This document shows, piece after piece, positions 52,102 to 61,650 of a stretch of DNA of 64,000 bases (the stretch's first letter is position 1; the number at the start of each line of letters is the position of its first letter). Source of the DNA: Nocardia huaxiensis (lineage in GTDB: Bacteria; Actinomycetota; Actinomycetes; Mycobacteriales; Mycobacteriaceae); contig NZ_CP059399.1 of the NCBI RefSeq assembly GCF_013744875.1, positions 1,550,001 through 1,614,000 of the forward strand, in the 5' to 3' direction. The position numbers were made by a program, and so were the translations under genes. The notes beneath the pieces were generated by a model. That model saw only the letters and a program-made list of their open reading frames with translations. It was not told where the DNA came from and did not search any database.

Positions 52102-52515
52102 ATGCGCAAGTTCACGATTCGTGGTGCCAAGCGGGCTGCGCTCGCGGGCGGCCTGGTGGGTGCCGCGGGGCTGACGCTGCTGGTCGTGCCCGCCGTGGCC
52201 AATGCCGCGCCGGGTGAGGCACCGGTGGCGGAGGCCCCGGCCGTGGCCGGTGCCACGCTCGATGATGTCGCCGCGCCGCGGGAGGAGGTCATCGTCACCA
52301 AGGATCGGGACGGCAATGTGACCGTGCAGCGGCGCAATCCGGGCGACACCATCGTGGTCGGCCCCGGCGCGCCCGGTGTGCCCGCGCTGCCCGGGAACGC
52401 CGTTCCCGCCCAGCCCCTCGGCCCGGGCGCAGTCCTGCACCACGACGGCGGCCCGGACGTCGTGCCCGCGCTGCCGACGTTGCCGGCGCGCCCGTCCACC
52501 GGTAGCGCGGGCTGA
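52102..52515 (+). CDS. Small secreted protein of unknown function
   Basis: 137 residues; ATG 52102 follows AAGGAG with 6-nt spacing. Signal peptide with basic [12 protein letters not shown], hydrophobic core and cleavage site VANA-APG. Mature region about 100 residues, Pro/Ala/Gly-rich, with one charged segment [24 protein letters not shown] cut in two by turns. Sits between the kinase and prrA genes of two different two-component systems, so it may be an output of either. No family recognised. Confidence 0.7.
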   Translation: MRKFTIRGAKRAALAGGLVGAAGLTLLVVPAVANAAPGEAPVAEAPAVAGATLDDVAAPREEVIVTKDRDGNVTVQRRNPGDTIVVGPGAPGVPALPGNAVPAQPLGPGAVLHHDGGPDVVPALPTLPARPSTGSAG

Positions 52516-52599
52516 TCGGTCTCGCGGACGAGTCCGGCAACGCGGTAGATCGCTCGCCACTGCCCGGCGGCCCTCGCCCCCCGCGTTGATCGGGCATGA

Positions 52600-52636
52600 G
52601 ACCCGGCTGTTCCTCCCCTCGCGGAGCAGCCGGGTC
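52600..52636 (+). terminator. Hairpin between the secreted-protein gene and prrA
   Basis: GACCCGGCTG (52600-52609) pairs perfectly with CAGCCGGGTC (52627-52636); the loop holds a further CTCC/GGAG pairing. Confidence 0.6.
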
Positions 52637-52722
52637 GTCGCGGATCTTGCGGTACCGCCGGGAGCAGCCGGTTCCTTGGCCGATGATGTGCGGACGCACC
52701 GCGAATTCTCAGGAGGTTCCCT

Positions 52723-52728
52723 TAGCCT
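52723..52728 (+). promoter_or_regulatory. -10 box of prrA (leaderless)
   Basis: TAGCCT, 7 nt before GTG 52736. An AGGAGG at 52711-52716 is too far from the start to act as a Shine-Dalgarno. Confidence 0.5.
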
Positions 52729-52735
52729 CGACGCC

Positions 52736-53431
52736 GTGACGAGCCCCCGGATTTTGATTGTGGACGATGACGCCCGGGTGCTGGCGTCAGTGGCTCGGGG
52801 GCTGCGGCTGTCCGGGTTCGCGGTGGAGTCCGCGGCGGACGGGGCATCGGCATTGCAGCGCATTGCCGCCGCAGCACCGCAGGCGATGGTGCTCGACCTG
52901 AACATGCCCACCCTCGACGGAGTGCAGGTGGTCACCGCCTTGCGCGCACTGGGCAATGACATCCCCATCTGTGTGCTGTCGGCGCGTTCCGAGGTGACCG
53001 ACCGCATCGAGGTGCTCGAGGCGGGTGCCGACGACTACCTCACCAAACCGTTCGACCTCGGGGAACTGGTGGCCCGCCTGCGCGCCATGCTGCGCCGCGC
53101 CCCCGCCGCCCCCTCGGCGCAGGGTTCGGACCTGATCGCGGTCGGCCCGCTGACCGTGCACCCGGCCGCCCGCCGCGCCTACGCCAACGACACCCTGCTC
53201 GACCTGACCAAGCGCGAATTCGACCTGCTCGCAGCGCTTTCCGGCGCTCCCGGTCAGGTCTTCACCCGCACCCAGCTGCTCGACCGCGTCTGGGGCTACG
53301 ACTTCGAAACCCAAACCAAGGTGGTCGACGTGTTCGTGTCCTACCTGCGCCGCAAGATCGAATCCACCGGCTGCCCGCGCCTGATCCACACCGTCCGCGG
53401 CGTCGGCTTCGTCCTCCGGGAGGACGCATGA
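52736..53431 (+). CDS. prrA: PrrA-type response regulator
   Basis: 231 residues. Begins [27 protein letters not shown], very close to mycobacterial PrrA as I recall it; phospho-acceptor Asp in [38 protein letters not shown] split by the usual loop, then a winged helix with [25 protein letters not shown] and [11 protein letters not shown]. Overlaps prrB by 4 nt. In mycobacteria PrrAB is essential or conditionally essential and controls respiration; that role is assumed here. Confidence 0.9.
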   Translation: MTSPRILIVDDDARVLASVARGLRLSGFAVESAADGASALQRIAAAAPQAMVLDLNMPTLDGVQVVTALRALGNDIPICVLSARSEVTDRIEVLEAGADDYLTKPFDLGELVARLRAMLRRAPAAPSAQGSDLIAVGPLTVHPAARRAYANDTLLDLTKREFDLLAALSGAPGQVFTRTQLLDRVWGYDFETQTKVVDVFVSYLRRKIESTGCPRLIHTVRGVGFVLREDA

Positions 53432-54837
53432 CCCCGCCCACCGGCAGCTCCGCGTCCGGTGGGGCAACCCCGTCATTCTGGCGCCGGCTGCGGCGTCCGG
53501 TGTCACTGCGCACCCGTGTCGCGCTCGCCAGCGCGCTGACCGCGGCGATCGTGGTGACCGCGATGGGCGCGGTGCTCTTCGCCGTCGCCAAGCCGGATGC
53601 CGAGAAGCAGGCGGGAACGGTGGTGAGCGCGCTGGCCATCAGGCACCCCGACGGGTCGGTGGAGAACGGAACGCCCGCTGTCCCCGCGCTGCCCGGCGAT
53701 CCCACCGGCCCGATCACCATCCATCGCTCACCCGACCGCTCCTCGACCACCACCGAGCAGGGCTCGCCCGGAGGCGCCACGCCCGCACCGGACTCGCACT
53801 GGCCGCCGGAAGCGGCAATGCCCGCACTGGAATTGGGCCCGGCGGACTTCGCGCGCACCCTGCCGGTGGACGCCGGGAAGACGGTGGTCGTGGCGGTGCC
53901 GCGCAGTGTGGTGGCGGAGTCGACGACGCAGCAGCGCACCCGCATCGTGGCCATCGGTGTCGCGGCGGTGGCGCTGGCCGCCGTGCTGGGCTGGTGTTTC
54001 GCGAATCGCGCGGTGGCGCCGCTGCGCCGGCTCACGGCGGCCACGGCCGGACTGGGTGATGGGCTGGTGCTGGAGAGCCGCAGCGGCCCGGGTGCGAGCG
54101 AGACGGCGGAACTCGGCGCCGCCATGAACACCATGCTGGGCCGGATCGCCGACGAGCGCCGCCACACCGGCGAAGCCTTGGTCACCGCAAGGGATTTCGC
54201 AGCGACGGCCGCGCACGAGTTGCGGACCCCGCTCACCTCTATGCGCACCGATCTACAAGTGCTGCGCAGCATGCCGCTGTCCGAGTCCGAGCGCGCGGGG
54301 ATCATCGACGAGATCCTGGTCACCCAGGGCACGGTCGAAACCACCTTGGCCGCATTGGAACGCCTCGCGGTCGGCGATCTCACCACCGAATCCGATTGGG
54401 AGGACGTCGATCTGGGTGAACTCGTGGACCAGGTCGTCGACGATGCCCGGCGCGCGCACCCGCAGGTCACCATCACCGACACTGCCGTGGACCCGATTCG
54501 CTTGCGCGGCTTGACCGCCGGGCTCCGCTCGGTGATCGACAATGCGCTGACGAACGCGGTCCGCCACGGCGCGGCCACCCGCATCGACCTCGCCGCGCAT
54601 CGGGACGGCGACACCGTCACCCTCACCGTCGACGACAATGGCACCGGCATCCCGGAATCCGAGCGTGCCCGGGTGTTCGACCGTTTCCACCGCGCCAGCG
54701 CCGCCCCCGGCAGTGGTCTGGGCCTGGCGCTGGTGGCGCAGCAGGCGCGACTGCACGGTGGGTTTGCCCGCATCGACGAGAGCCCGCTCGGCGGCGCTCG
54801 CCTCACGTTCACGCTGTCCGTGACCCCGGTGCGGTAG
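53428..54837 (+). CDS. prrB: PrrB-type sensor histidine kinase
   Basis: 469 residues. Two transmembrane helices (about 30-55 and 175-195) around an exported Pro/Ser/Thr-rich domain of about 115 residues, HAMP-like linker with [16 protein letters not shown]-box [15 protein letters not shown]-box [22 protein letters not shown] and [13 protein letters not shown] overlap with prrA. The exported domain is longer and more Pro-rich than I recall for mycobacterial PrrB. Confidence 0.9.
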   Translation: MTPPTGSSASGGATPSFWRRLRRPVSLRTRVALASALTAAIVVTAMGAVLFAVAKPDAEKQAGTVVSALAIRHPDGSVENGTPAVPALPGDPTGPITIHRSPDRSSTTTEQGSPGGATPAPDSHWPPEAAMPALELGPADFARTLPVDAGKTVVVAVPRSVVAESTTQQRTRIVAIGVAAVALAAVLGWCFANRAVAPLRRLTAATAGLGDGLVLESRSGPGASETAELGAAMNTMLGRIADERRHTGEALVTARDFAATAAHELRTPLTSMRTDLQVLRSMPLSESERAGIIDEILVTQGTVETTLAALERLAVGDLTTESDWEDVDLGELVDQVVDDARRAHPQVTITDTAVDPIRLRGLTAGLRSVIDNALTNAVRHGAATRIDLAAHRDGDTVTLTVDDNGTGIPESERARVFDRFHRASAAPGSGLGLALVAQQARLHGGFARIDESPLGGARLTFTLSVTPVR

Positions 54838-54887
54838 CCCAAGTTTTTGGGGGCATTCGATATGCGAGTTTCGTCCCGAAAATGACT

Positions 54888-54919
54888 GCGGCCCGGAACC
54901 TTCGGGGGTTCCGGGCCGC
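54888..54919. terminator. Bidirectional terminator between prrB and gtrA gene
   Basis: A perfect 13-bp stem (54888-54900 with 54907-54919) with loop TTCGGG, in the 94-bp gap between convergent genes. Confidence 0.8.
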
Positions 54920-54931
54920 GAATTCCGTTGG

Positions 54932-55474
54932 CTACGAGTGGCCGAGCTGCTCCTCGTTGATGAGATCCTCGAACTCCTCCTGGAGTTCGGCCATTTCGTC
55001 GGGGAACACCCACTTGCGCAGCGCCCAGAATCGGAAGGCCATCTGCAGCAGATTGCCGATGATGAACCCGCTGATGAAGTCGGCGATGTTCTCGACGGTG
55101 AAACTCACGTCGGGCTGGCGCAGATCCAGCCAGTAGCTCGACACCCACAGCGGCAGCGCGGCCAGCCCGACGCCGATGCCGCTGATGAGGAAGAACAGCA
55201 GCGCCTCGTGGTGCTTCTCGCGTCCGCCGCGCTTGTCGAAGGTCCATTCCCGGTTGAGGATGTAGGACGCGATGACCGCGATCACACCGGACAGGATGCG
55301 CGCGACAGTCGGCTTCGGCTCCAGAATTGTCAATTTCAGGAGATAGAAAATACCGGTGTCGATCACGAATGTGGTCGCACCGACAATGGCGAACTTCAAG
55401 AGTTCGTAATGCCGGTCTGCGAGGGCCCGCAACGGCGCGGGGAGACCGTTTACCACTTTGTCGACAAATGACAC
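54932..55474 (-). CDS. GtrA-like membrane protein
   Basis: 180 residues with four transmembrane helices. GtrA signature: ELLKFAIVGATTFVIDTGIFYLLK at the first helix (split by a short polar turn), ASYILNREWTFD after the second, and MAFRFWALRKWVF after the fourth. GtrA proteins act in translocating polyprenyl-linked sugars for cell-wall glycan decoration. Acidic C-terminal tail. Located before divergent purK, as in mycobacteria (Rv3277 position). Confidence 0.9.
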   Translation of the reverse strand: MSFVDKVVNGLPAPLRALADRHYELLKFAIVGATTFVIDTGIFYLLKLTILEPKPTVARILSGVIAVIASYILNREWTFDKRGGREKHHEALLFFLISGIGVGLAALPLWVSSYWLDLRQPDVSFTVENIADFISGFIIGNLLQMAFRFWALRKWVFPDEMAELQEEFEDLINEEQLGHS

Positions 55475-55593
55475 GGGTCGAGTCTACGTCTCTCGATCCG
55501 GGCTCGAGCAACTCGGAGCCGGGATGAGCTCGAGCCGACGCGAGGGCGCGACTGTGCTCGAGCCAACCCGCTGGACAGTAGCCAGTCGATGCC

Positions 55594-56817
55594 ATGACAA
55601 CATTGACCAACGTGAGCGCCCGTTCCTTCGATTCTTCCGCGATGCCCACCGTCACCATGATCGGTGGCGGCCAGCTGGCGCGCATGACCCACCAGGCGGC
55701 CATTGCGCTGGGGCAGCGGCTGCGCGTGCTCGCCGAGCGCGCCGACGACCCGGCCGCCCAGGTCACGCCCGATGTGGTCTTCGGCAGCCACGACGATCTG
55801 ACGGCGCTGCGCAAGGCGGCAGTCGGCTCGCACGCGGTGACCTTCGATCACGAGGGTGTGCCGACCGACCTGCTCGAGGCGCTCATCGCCGAGGGCGTGA
55901 ACGTGCAGCCGCCGCCGCACGCGCTCATCTTCGCGCAGGACAAGCTCGCCATGCGTAAGAAGCTGGCCGAGCTGGGTGTCCCGATTCCGGCGTTCGTCCC
56001 GGTCGAGAGCGCCGCCGATGCCATCGCCTTCGGCGCCGAGCACGGTTTCCCCTTCGTGCTCAAGGCCGTGCGCGGCGGTTACGACGGCCGTGGCGTGTGG
56101 ATGCCCGCCGATGCCGACGAGACCACCCGCATTGTGGAAGACCAACTGGCGCACGGCGTTTCTCTACTCGCCGAGGCCAAGGTGGATTTGAAGCGCGAGC
56201 TCTCCGCCATGGTGGCCCGCTCGCCGTTCGGTCAGGCCGCGACCTGGCCGGTGGTGGAGACCATCCAGCGCAACGGCCAGTGCGCGGTGGTCATCGCCCC
56301 CGCCCCCGAGCTGTCCGACGATCGGGCCAACGAGGCCGAGACCCTGGCCCTGCGCCTGGCGTCGGAACTCGGTGTCACCGGCGCGATGGCGGTGGAGCTC
56401 TTCGAAACCCGTTCCGGTGAGCTGCTGGTGAACGAGCTGGCCATGCGCCCGCACAACTCCGGCCACTGGGGCATGGACGGCGCCTGCACCGGCCAGTTCG
56501 AACAGCACCTGCGCGCGGTCCTGGACTACCCGCTCGGCAGCACCCGCCCGCTGGCTCCGGTCACCGTGATGGCGAATATTCTCGGTGCTCCCGAGGCCCC
56601 GCAGATGTCGATGGACGAGCGCCTGCACCACCTGGCCGCCCGCATCCCCGACGCCAAGGTGCACCTCTACGGCAAGGGCGAGCGCCCCGACCGCAAGATC
56701 GGCCACATCAATATCCTCGGCGACGACGTGGCCGAGACCCGCGAGAAAGCAGAGCGTGCGGCCCACTGGATGTCGCACGCGATTTGGACCGACGGATGGG
56801 ATCCGCACCATGGGTGA
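55594..56817 (+). CDS. purK: 5-(carboxyamino)imidazole ribonucleotide synthase
   Basis: 407 residues, ATP-grasp enzyme: ATP, AIR and bicarbonate to N5-CAIR in purine synthesis. Motifs: [24 protein letters not shown], the ATP-grasp [32 protein letters not shown] and [13 protein letters not shown] (metal-binding). ATG 55594 and an in-frame ATG 55642 nearer the fold are both possible. Overlaps purE by 8 bp. Confidence 0.95.
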   Translation: MTTLTNVSARSFDSSAMPTVTMIGGGQLARMTHQAAIALGQRLRVLAERADDPAAQVTPDVVFGSHDDLTALRKAAVGSHAVTFDHEGVPTDLLEALIAEGVNVQPPPHALIFAQDKLAMRKKLAELGVPIPAFVPVESAADAIAFGAEHGFPFVLKAVRGGYDGRGVWMPADADETTRIVEDQLAHGVSLLAEAKVDLKRELSAMVARSPFGQAATWPVVETIQRNGQCAVVIAPAPELSDDRANEAETLALRLASELGVTGAMAVELFETRSGELLVNELAMRPHNSGHWGMDGACTGQFEQHLRAVLDYPLGSTRPLAPVTVMANILGAPEAPQMSMDERLHHLAARIPDAKVHLYGKGERPDRKIGHINILGDDVAETREKAERAAHWMSHAIWTDGWDPHHG

Positions 56818-57313
56818 CACTGCACAGGTTGGCCTGATCATGGGCTCCGACTCGGACTGGCCCACCATGGAGGCCGCCGCGGAAGCCCTGGGCGAGTTCG
56901 GCATTCGCTTCGAGGTCGGCGTGGTCTCCGCGCACCGCACCCCGCAGCGCATGCTCGACTACGCCAAGAACGCCGCCGGTCGCGGCATCAAGGTCATCAT
57001 CGCGGGTGCGGGCGGGGCGGCTCACCTGCCCGGCATGGTCGCCTCCGCCACCCCGCTGCCGGTGATCGGCGTCCCGGTCCCGCTCAAGTACCTCGACGGC
57101 ATGGACTCGCTGCTCTCGATCGTGCAGATGCCCGCCGGCGTCCCGGTCGCCACCGTCTCCATCGGCGGCGCTCGCAATGCCGGTCTGCTGGCCGTCCGCA
57201 TCCTGGCCGCGTCCGACCCCGAATTGCGTTCCCGCATGGAGCGTTTCCAGGCCGACCTGGAGAAACTGGTCCTCGAGAAGGACGACGCCCTCCGCAGCAA
57301 ACTGCTCGGATAA
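56810..57313 (+). CDS. purE: N5-carboxyaminoimidazole ribonucleotide mutase
   Basis: 167 residues. Converts N5-CAIR to CAIR. Class I PurE motifs: [21 protein letters not shown] (catalytic His), [13 protein letters not shown] and [22 protein letters not shown] divided over the usual loop. Start ATG 56810 is 8 bp inside purK. Confidence 0.96.
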   Translation: MGDTAQVGLIMGSDSDWPTMEAAAEALGEFGIRFEVGVVSAHRTPQRMLDYAKNAAGRGIKVIIAGAGGAAHLPGMVASATPLPVIGVPVPLKYLDGMDSLLSIVQMPAGVPVATVSIGGARNAGLLAVRILAASDPELRSRMERFQADLEKLVLEKDDALRSKLLG

Positions 57314-57321
57314 CGACCACC

Positions 57322-58026
57322 GTGAGCACGCCCGGCTACGGTGGGCGTGTGGCCCCCGAGGACTCCGCGACCGCGCGACGGCTGACCGTCGTCGACCAGG
57401 CGCTGCGGTTGTTCGCTGAAAAGGGTTACGAGGCAACGACGGTCGATGAGATCGCGGAGGCGGCGGGGATCTCCCGCCGCACCTTCTTCCGGCAGTTCCG
57501 CTCGAAGGAGGATGTGGTCTTCGCCGATCACGAATCCCAGCTGGCCCAGGCGCGCGAGTTTCTCGATGCCGCGCAGGGCGATCCGTGGGTGGCGGTGGTC
57601 GAGGCCGTCGTCGCCATCTTCGAACGGTTCACGCAGTGGCGTGAGCTGGCGGCCCGCCGCTACGGCGTGGTGCGCAAGGTGCCGACGCTGCGCGAGCGCG
57701 AGATTGTGACGGTTTTCCGGTACGAGCGGCTGTTCACCGATTTTCTGCGCGCGAGACTGCGCGGTGAAGCAGATCTTGCGCTCGTGCAGTTCACCGCGGC
57801 GGTCACCGCGACACACAACTACCTCCTGCGCCGCATGGTGCGCGGCGAGTCGGACGCGAGTCCCGCCGATCTGCGCGCGGCCCTGAGTGCCATCCCGCGT
57901 GGCACCGCGCCGAGTGCTGAAGATTCGCCCGGAAGCTCCGACGACATGGTGGTGGCGGTGTTCCCGCGGGACATGCCCGCTCGGCAGGTCGCGGATCTGC
58001 TGGCCCGCCGCCTCGATACGCTGTGA
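57322..58026 (+). CDS. TetR-family transcriptional regulator next to fadE25
   Basis: 234 residues; GTG 57322, with GTG 57346 as alternative. Helix-turn-helix: TVVDQALRLFAEKGYEATTVD, IAEAAGISRRTFFRQFRSKEDVV. Long helical ligand domain. 8 nt after purE and 170 nt before fadE25. Two matching dyads in the fadE25 upstream region (58044 and 58120) are likely its operators, so it probably senses an acyl-CoA. Confidence 0.88.
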   Translation: MSTPGYGGRVAPEDSATARRLTVVDQALRLFAEKGYEATTVDEIAEAAGISRRTFFRQFRSKEDVVFADHESQLAQAREFLDAAQGDPWVAVVEAVVAIFERFTQWRELAARRYGVVRKVPTLREREIVTVFRYERLFTDFLRARLRGEADLALVQFTAAVTATHNYLLRRMVRGESDASPADLRAALSAIPRGTAPSAEDSPGSSDDMVVAVFPRDMPARQVADLLARRLDTL

Positions 58027-58043
58027 GAGCGCACGTCCGGTGA

Positions 58044-58058
58044 TGACACTGCGTGCCA
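58044..58058 (+). promoter_or_regulatory. Operator-like site 1 upstream of fadE25
   Basis: TGACACTGCGTGCCA: arms TGACAC/GTGCCA, 3-bp spacer. Matches site 2 at 12 of 15 positions. Confidence 0.5.
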
Positions 58059-58103
58059 CTCGGTTGTGAGGTATTACGCGCACGTGGCCGCGATATTGCG
58101 GCG

Positions 58104-58134
58104 TATACTCGGCTCTGAATGGCACTGAGTGCCG
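58104..58134 (+). promoter_or_regulatory. fadE25 promoter with operator-like site 2
   Basis: -10 TATACT (58104-58109) predicts a start near 58116; TGGCACTGAGTGCCG (58120-58134) follows immediately, so a bound protein would block initiation or early elongation. Confidence 0.55.
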
Positions 58135-58196
58135 CATAGTTGGCGAAGCTGGGCAACCAGCGGCGATCCCCACCGACGACCCAGGAGAGACACCCC

Positions 58197-59354
58197 ATGG
58201 CGGGCAACCCCGACTTCAATCTGTTCCAGCTCGAGGACTTCCACCACGAGCTGCGCGAGGCCATCCGTGGCCTGTCCGAGAAGGAGATCGCCCCCTACGC
58301 GAAGGACGTCGACGGCAACTCCCGTTTCCCGGAGGAGGCGCTGACCGCCCTCAACGCCGCCGGCTTCAACGCCGTGCACGTGCCCGAAGCCTACGGCGGC
58401 CAGGGCGCGGACTCGGTCGCCACCTGCATCGTCATCGAAGAGGTCGCCCGCGTCTGCGGTTCCTCCTCGCTGATCCCCGCCGTCAACAAGCTCGGCACCA
58501 TGGGCCTGATCCTGCAGGGCTCCGAGGAGCTCAAGCAGAAGGTGCTGCCGGACATCGTCAACGGCCGCATGGCCTCCTACGCGCTGTCCGAGCGTGAGGC
58601 CGGCTCCGACGCCGCCTCCATGCGCACCCGCGCCAAGGCCGACGGCGACGACTGGATCATCAACGGCTCCAAGTGCTGGATCACCAACGGCGGCAAGTCC
58701 GACTGGTACACCGTCATGGCCGTCACCGACGCCGAGAAGGGCGCCAACGGCATCTCCGCGTTCATGGTGCACAAGGACGACGAGGGCTTCGTGGTCGGCC
58801 CGCTGGAGCACAAGCTGGGCATCAAGGGTTCCCCGACCGCCGAGCTGTACTTCGAGAACTGCCGCGTCTCCGGCGACCGCATGATCGGCGCGCCCGGCAC
58901 CGGTTTCAAGACCGCGCTGCAGACCCTGGACCACACCCGCCCGACCATCGGCGCGCAGGCCGTCGGCCTGGCCCAGGGCGCCCTGGACGCCGCGATCGCG
59001 TACACCAAGGACCGCAAGCAGTTCGGCAAGACCATCGCGTCCTTCCAGAACACCGAGTTCATGCTGGCCGACATGGCCATGAAGATCGAGGCCGCCCGCC
59101 TCATGGTCTACACCTCGGCCGCCCGCGCCGAGCGTGGCGAGAAGAACCTGGGCTTCATCTCCGCCGCCGCCAAGTGCTTCGCCTCGGATGTGGCCATGGA
59201 GGTCACCACCAACGCGGTGCAGCTGTTCGGTGGCGCCGGCTACACCACCGACTTCCCGGTGGAGCGAATGATGCGCGACGCCAAGATCACTCAGATCTAC
59301 GAGGGCACCAACCAGATCCAGCGCGTCGTCATGTCGCGTCAGATCCTGCGCTGA
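58197..59354 (+). CDS. fadE25: Acyl-CoA dehydrogenase, FadE25-like
   Basis: 385 residues from ATG 58197 (AGGAGAG 9-15 nt upstream). Flavoenzyme catalysing alpha,beta-dehydrogenation of acyl-CoA. Family motifs: YALSEREAGSDAASMRTRA and KCWITNGGKSDWYTVMAVT (FAD loops), FVEN-like LYFENCRVSGDRMIG, and ITQIYEGTNQIQR containing the catalytic Glu. Short-chain/branched-chain type. In mycobacteria the orthologue follows purE, as here. Confidence 0.94.
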   Translation: MAGNPDFNLFQLEDFHHELREAIRGLSEKEIAPYAKDVDGNSRFPEEALTALNAAGFNAVHVPEAYGGQGADSVATCIVIEEVARVCGSSSLIPAVNKLGTMGLILQGSEELKQKVLPDIVNGRMASYALSEREAGSDAASMRTRAKADGDDWIINGSKCWITNGGKSDWYTVMAVTDAEKGANGISAFMVHKDDEGFVVGPLEHKLGIKGSPTAELYFENCRVSGDRMIGAPGTGFKTALQTLDHTRPTIGAQAVGLAQGALDAAIAYTKDRKQFGKTIASFQNTEFMLADMAMKIEAARLMVYTSAARAERGEKNLGFISAAAKCFASDVAMEVTTNAVQLFGGAGYTTDFPVERMMRDAKITQIYEGTNQIQRVVMSRQILR

Positions 59355-59507
59355 AACAGCTTCAGTAGCTAGCTGATTGCTCCGGTGGCTGGGGCGCCGC
59401 GGTTGGGGCGGCGTCACGGACCGCCGGAGTTTTTCTTTGTGTGTTTCCCAGGGCGAGGCCGGATTTCAGGGCTGTTCGGCCGGGCATGGTAGGGGCACCA
59501 TGTATCC

Positions 59508-59837
59508 ATGGCCGGAGTCGAAATCAACGACACGTTCGTCCGACGGACGCTGGCCGACGGACGGGTGGAAGAGGTCGCCTGGAACGAACTGGCGGAGGTT
59601 CGGATCATCACGATGGCGGACGGTTCGTTCTCGGACGAACTGTTCTTCGTGCTGATCGGGGCGACCGGTAAGGGTTGCGTCGTGCCGTATTCGGCGGCCG
59701 ACCGGGCGTTCCTGACCAGGCTGCAGGCGCTACCCGGGTTCGACCGCGACAAGGTGGTCGAAGCCCGGTTGAGCATGGCCGATCGGCAGCTGCTGGTGTG
59801 GCGGCGAGCCGGAAACCGCCGCCCGCGCGCGAATTAA
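59508..59837 (+). CDS. Small cytosolic protein of unknown function
   Basis: 109 residues, ATG 59508. Beta-rich: VEINDTFVRRTLADGRVEEVAW, VRIITMADGSFSDELFFVLIG, then VVPYSAADRAFLTRLQALPGFD. The pattern resembles small single-domain proteins in actinobacteria of unknown role. Its stop overlaps the convergent acetyltransferase stop by 4 bp. Confidence 0.7.
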   Translation: MAGVEINDTFVRRTLADGRVEEVAWNELAEVRIITMADGSFSDELFFVLIGATGKGCVVPYSAADRAFLTRLQALPGFDRDKVVEARLSMADRQLLVWRRAGNRRPRAN

Positions 59838-60124
59838 CCGACCAGGTCGGCGTATTCGGGGTGCTGCCCGATGTACTTCTCGACGTACCAGCAGGTGGGA
59901 ATGATCGAGAAGCCCTGTGCGCGTGCGTCGTTCAAGGCGAATTCGACGACCTGTGCTGCGACGCCGCGGCCCCGGAACTCGGGGAAGGTCAGCGTGTGCT
60001 GGATGTCGCGGATCTTCTTCTGCCCGTCGATCCGTTCGGCGTAGTCGGCGTAGCCCGCGAGCGTGTCGTCGAGGTAGATCTCGTAGCGGGTGGCGTCGGC
60101 ATTGTGTTCCAGCCTTGCAGTCAT
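59834..60124 (-). CDS. Small GNAT-family N-acetyltransferase (YidJ/Gcn5-like)
   Basis: 96 residues, start ATG 60124. The compact GNAT fold of the 'acetyltransf_CG' group: YEIYLDDTLAGYADY, IQHTLTFPEFRGRGVAAQVVEFAL (acetyl-CoA loop R-G-R-G-V-A), then IIPTCWYVEKYIGQHPEY with the Cys-x-Tyr segment typical of this group. The reading frame continues upstream to 60286 but that extension is Arg/Pro-rich and not family-like. Confidence 0.85.
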   Translation of the reverse strand: MTARLEHNADATRYEIYLDDTLAGYADYAERIDGQKKIRDIQHTLTFPEFRGRGVAAQVVEFALNDARAQGFSIIPTCWYVEKYIGQHPEYADLVG

Positions 60125-60183
60125 GATCTCTGTCAACTCCGTTGCGTGGGTGGTTTGTTCCGTACCCGCTGCGCACAGCCCTT

Positions 60184-61569
60184 TCAAAGCACGGCTCCGG
60201 GATTGAGAATGCCATGCGGATCCAGCGCATCCTTGATCCGGCGCGTGAGGGTCATCACGTCGGGTCCGAGCTGGTCGGGCAGCCACGCCTTCTTGAGCCG
60301 GCCGACGCCGTGCTCACCGGTGATGGTGCCGCCCAGGCTGATCGCGAGGTCCATGATTTCGCCGAAGGCGAGGTGGGCGCGCTCGGACTCGTCCGGGTTA
60401 TTCGGGTCGTGCACGATGAGCGGATGGGTGTTTCCGTCACCCGCGTGCGCGATGACCGAGATCAGCACGTCCCGGGTGCGGGCGATCTCGGCGATGCCGG
60501 TGACCAGATCGCCGAGCCGGGGGAGCGGGACGCCGACATCCTCGAGCAGCAGCGGCCCTTTGCGTTCCACGGCGGGGATGGCGAATCGGCGTGCGGCGCA
60601 GAAGGCTTCGCCCTCCTGTTCGTCGTCGGTGCGGAAAGCTTCGGTGGCCCCGGCCTTTTCGCAGGCGGCCAGCATGAGGTCGGCCTCGTGCCCGGCATGT
60701 TCGCCGGGAGCGTCGGAGCGGGCCACCAGCAGTCCGGCGGCCTCGCGGTCCAAGCCCATCCGCAGTTCGTCCTCGACCGCGTTGATGGCGACCGAGTCCA
60801 TGAACTCGAGCATGGACGGCCGCAGCGCCCCGGTGATCGCGAGGATCGCGTCGGTGGCGGCGGTCACCGTCGGGAAGGTCGCGACCACCGTCGACTGCGG
60901 CGGTTGCGCGGGCAGCAGCCGCAGCGTCAGCTCGGTGATGATCCCCAGCGTGCCCTCGCTGCCCACGAACAGTTTGGTCAGCGACAGCCCCGCCGAATCC
61001 TTGAGCCGCGGCCCGCCCAGCCGCACCGCCGTGCCGTCCGCCAGCACCACCTCCATGCCGAGTACGTAATCGGTGGTGACCCCGTACTTCACGCAGCACA
61101 GCCCGCCGGCATTGGTGGCGGCATTGCCTCCGATGGAACAGATTTCGAACGACGACGGGTCCGGCGGATACCACAGCCCGTGTGCCGCGACGGCCCGCTT
61201 GACCTCCGCGTTCAACAGTCCCGGCTGCACCACGGCGGTCCGTGTCACCGTGTCGACGCTGATCTCGCGCATCTTCTCGGTACTCAGTAGCAGGGCCCCG
61301 TGCTGTGCCGTGGCCCCGCCCGACAGCCCGGTCCCCGCCCCGCGCGGCACGATCGGCACTCGCCGCTCGTGTGCCCACCGCACCACGGCCGAAACCTGTT
61401 CGGTGGTATTCGGCCGGACCAGTGCGAGGGCGATTCCGGCATCCGGATCGAGGGCGCGGTCCTGCCGGTATGCGCCGAGAATGTCGGGATCGGTGACCAC
61501 CATGCCGTCCGGTAGCAACGCGCGCAGCGTGCCGAGATCGGGGGTGTCCGAGAGTTGGTGCGGGTCCAC
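60184..61569 (-). CDS. FAD-linked oxidase (GlcD/D-lactate dehydrogenase-like)
   Basis: 461 residues from GTG 61569. Vanillyl-alcohol-oxidase family: PRGAGTGLSGGA (FAD pyrophosphate loop), SIGGNAATNAGG, GLSLTKLFVGSEGTLGIITE, and C-terminal HAGDGNTHPLIV plus GEHGVGRLKKAWL, the metal and substrate motifs of GlcD and D-2-hydroxyacid dehydrogenases. Oxidises glycolate, D-lactate or D-2-hydroxyglutarate. The frame stays open another 139 codons upstream but overlaps the divergent GroES-like gene there, so the shorter start is preferred. Confidence 0.9.
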   Translation of the reverse strand: MDPHQLSDTPDLGTLRALLPDGMVVTDPDILGAYRQDRALDPDAGIALALVRPNTTEQVSAVVRWAHERRVPIVPRGAGTGLSGGATAQHGALLLSTEKMREISVDTVTRTAVVQPGLLNAEVKRAVAAHGLWYPPDPSSFEICSIGGNAATNAGGLCCVKYGVTTDYVLGMEVVLADGTAVRLGGPRLKDSAGLSLTKLFVGSEGTLGIITELTLRLLPAQPPQSTVVATFPTVTAATDAILAITGALRPSMLEFMDSVAINAVEDELRMGLDREAAGLLVARSDAPGEHAGHEADLMLAACEKAGATEAFRTDDEQEGEAFCAARRFAIPAVERKGPLLLEDVGVPLPRLGDLVTGIAEIARTRDVLISVIAHAGDGNTHPLIVHDPNNPDESERAHLAFGEIMDLAISLGGTITGEHGVGRLKKAWLPDQLGPDVMTLTRRIKDALDPHGILNPGAVL

Positions 61570-61638
61570 ACTCCAGAAACTACGTCGTCTCGCCCGGATT
61601 GTCCGCGACCGGTCCGGGGTGGGGTGGCTGCCGCGCAG

Positions 61639-61644
61639 TACACT
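61639..61644 (+). promoter_or_regulatory. -10 box of the GroES-like gene (leaderless)
   Basis: TACACT, 6 nt before GTG 61651. Confidence 0.55.
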
Positions 61645-61650
61645 GCCGCC

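Noticed and set aside
52711..52716. AGGAGG as Shine-Dalgarno of prrA
   Set aside because: It is 19 nt before the GTG; a -10 box 7 nt before the start explains the region better.
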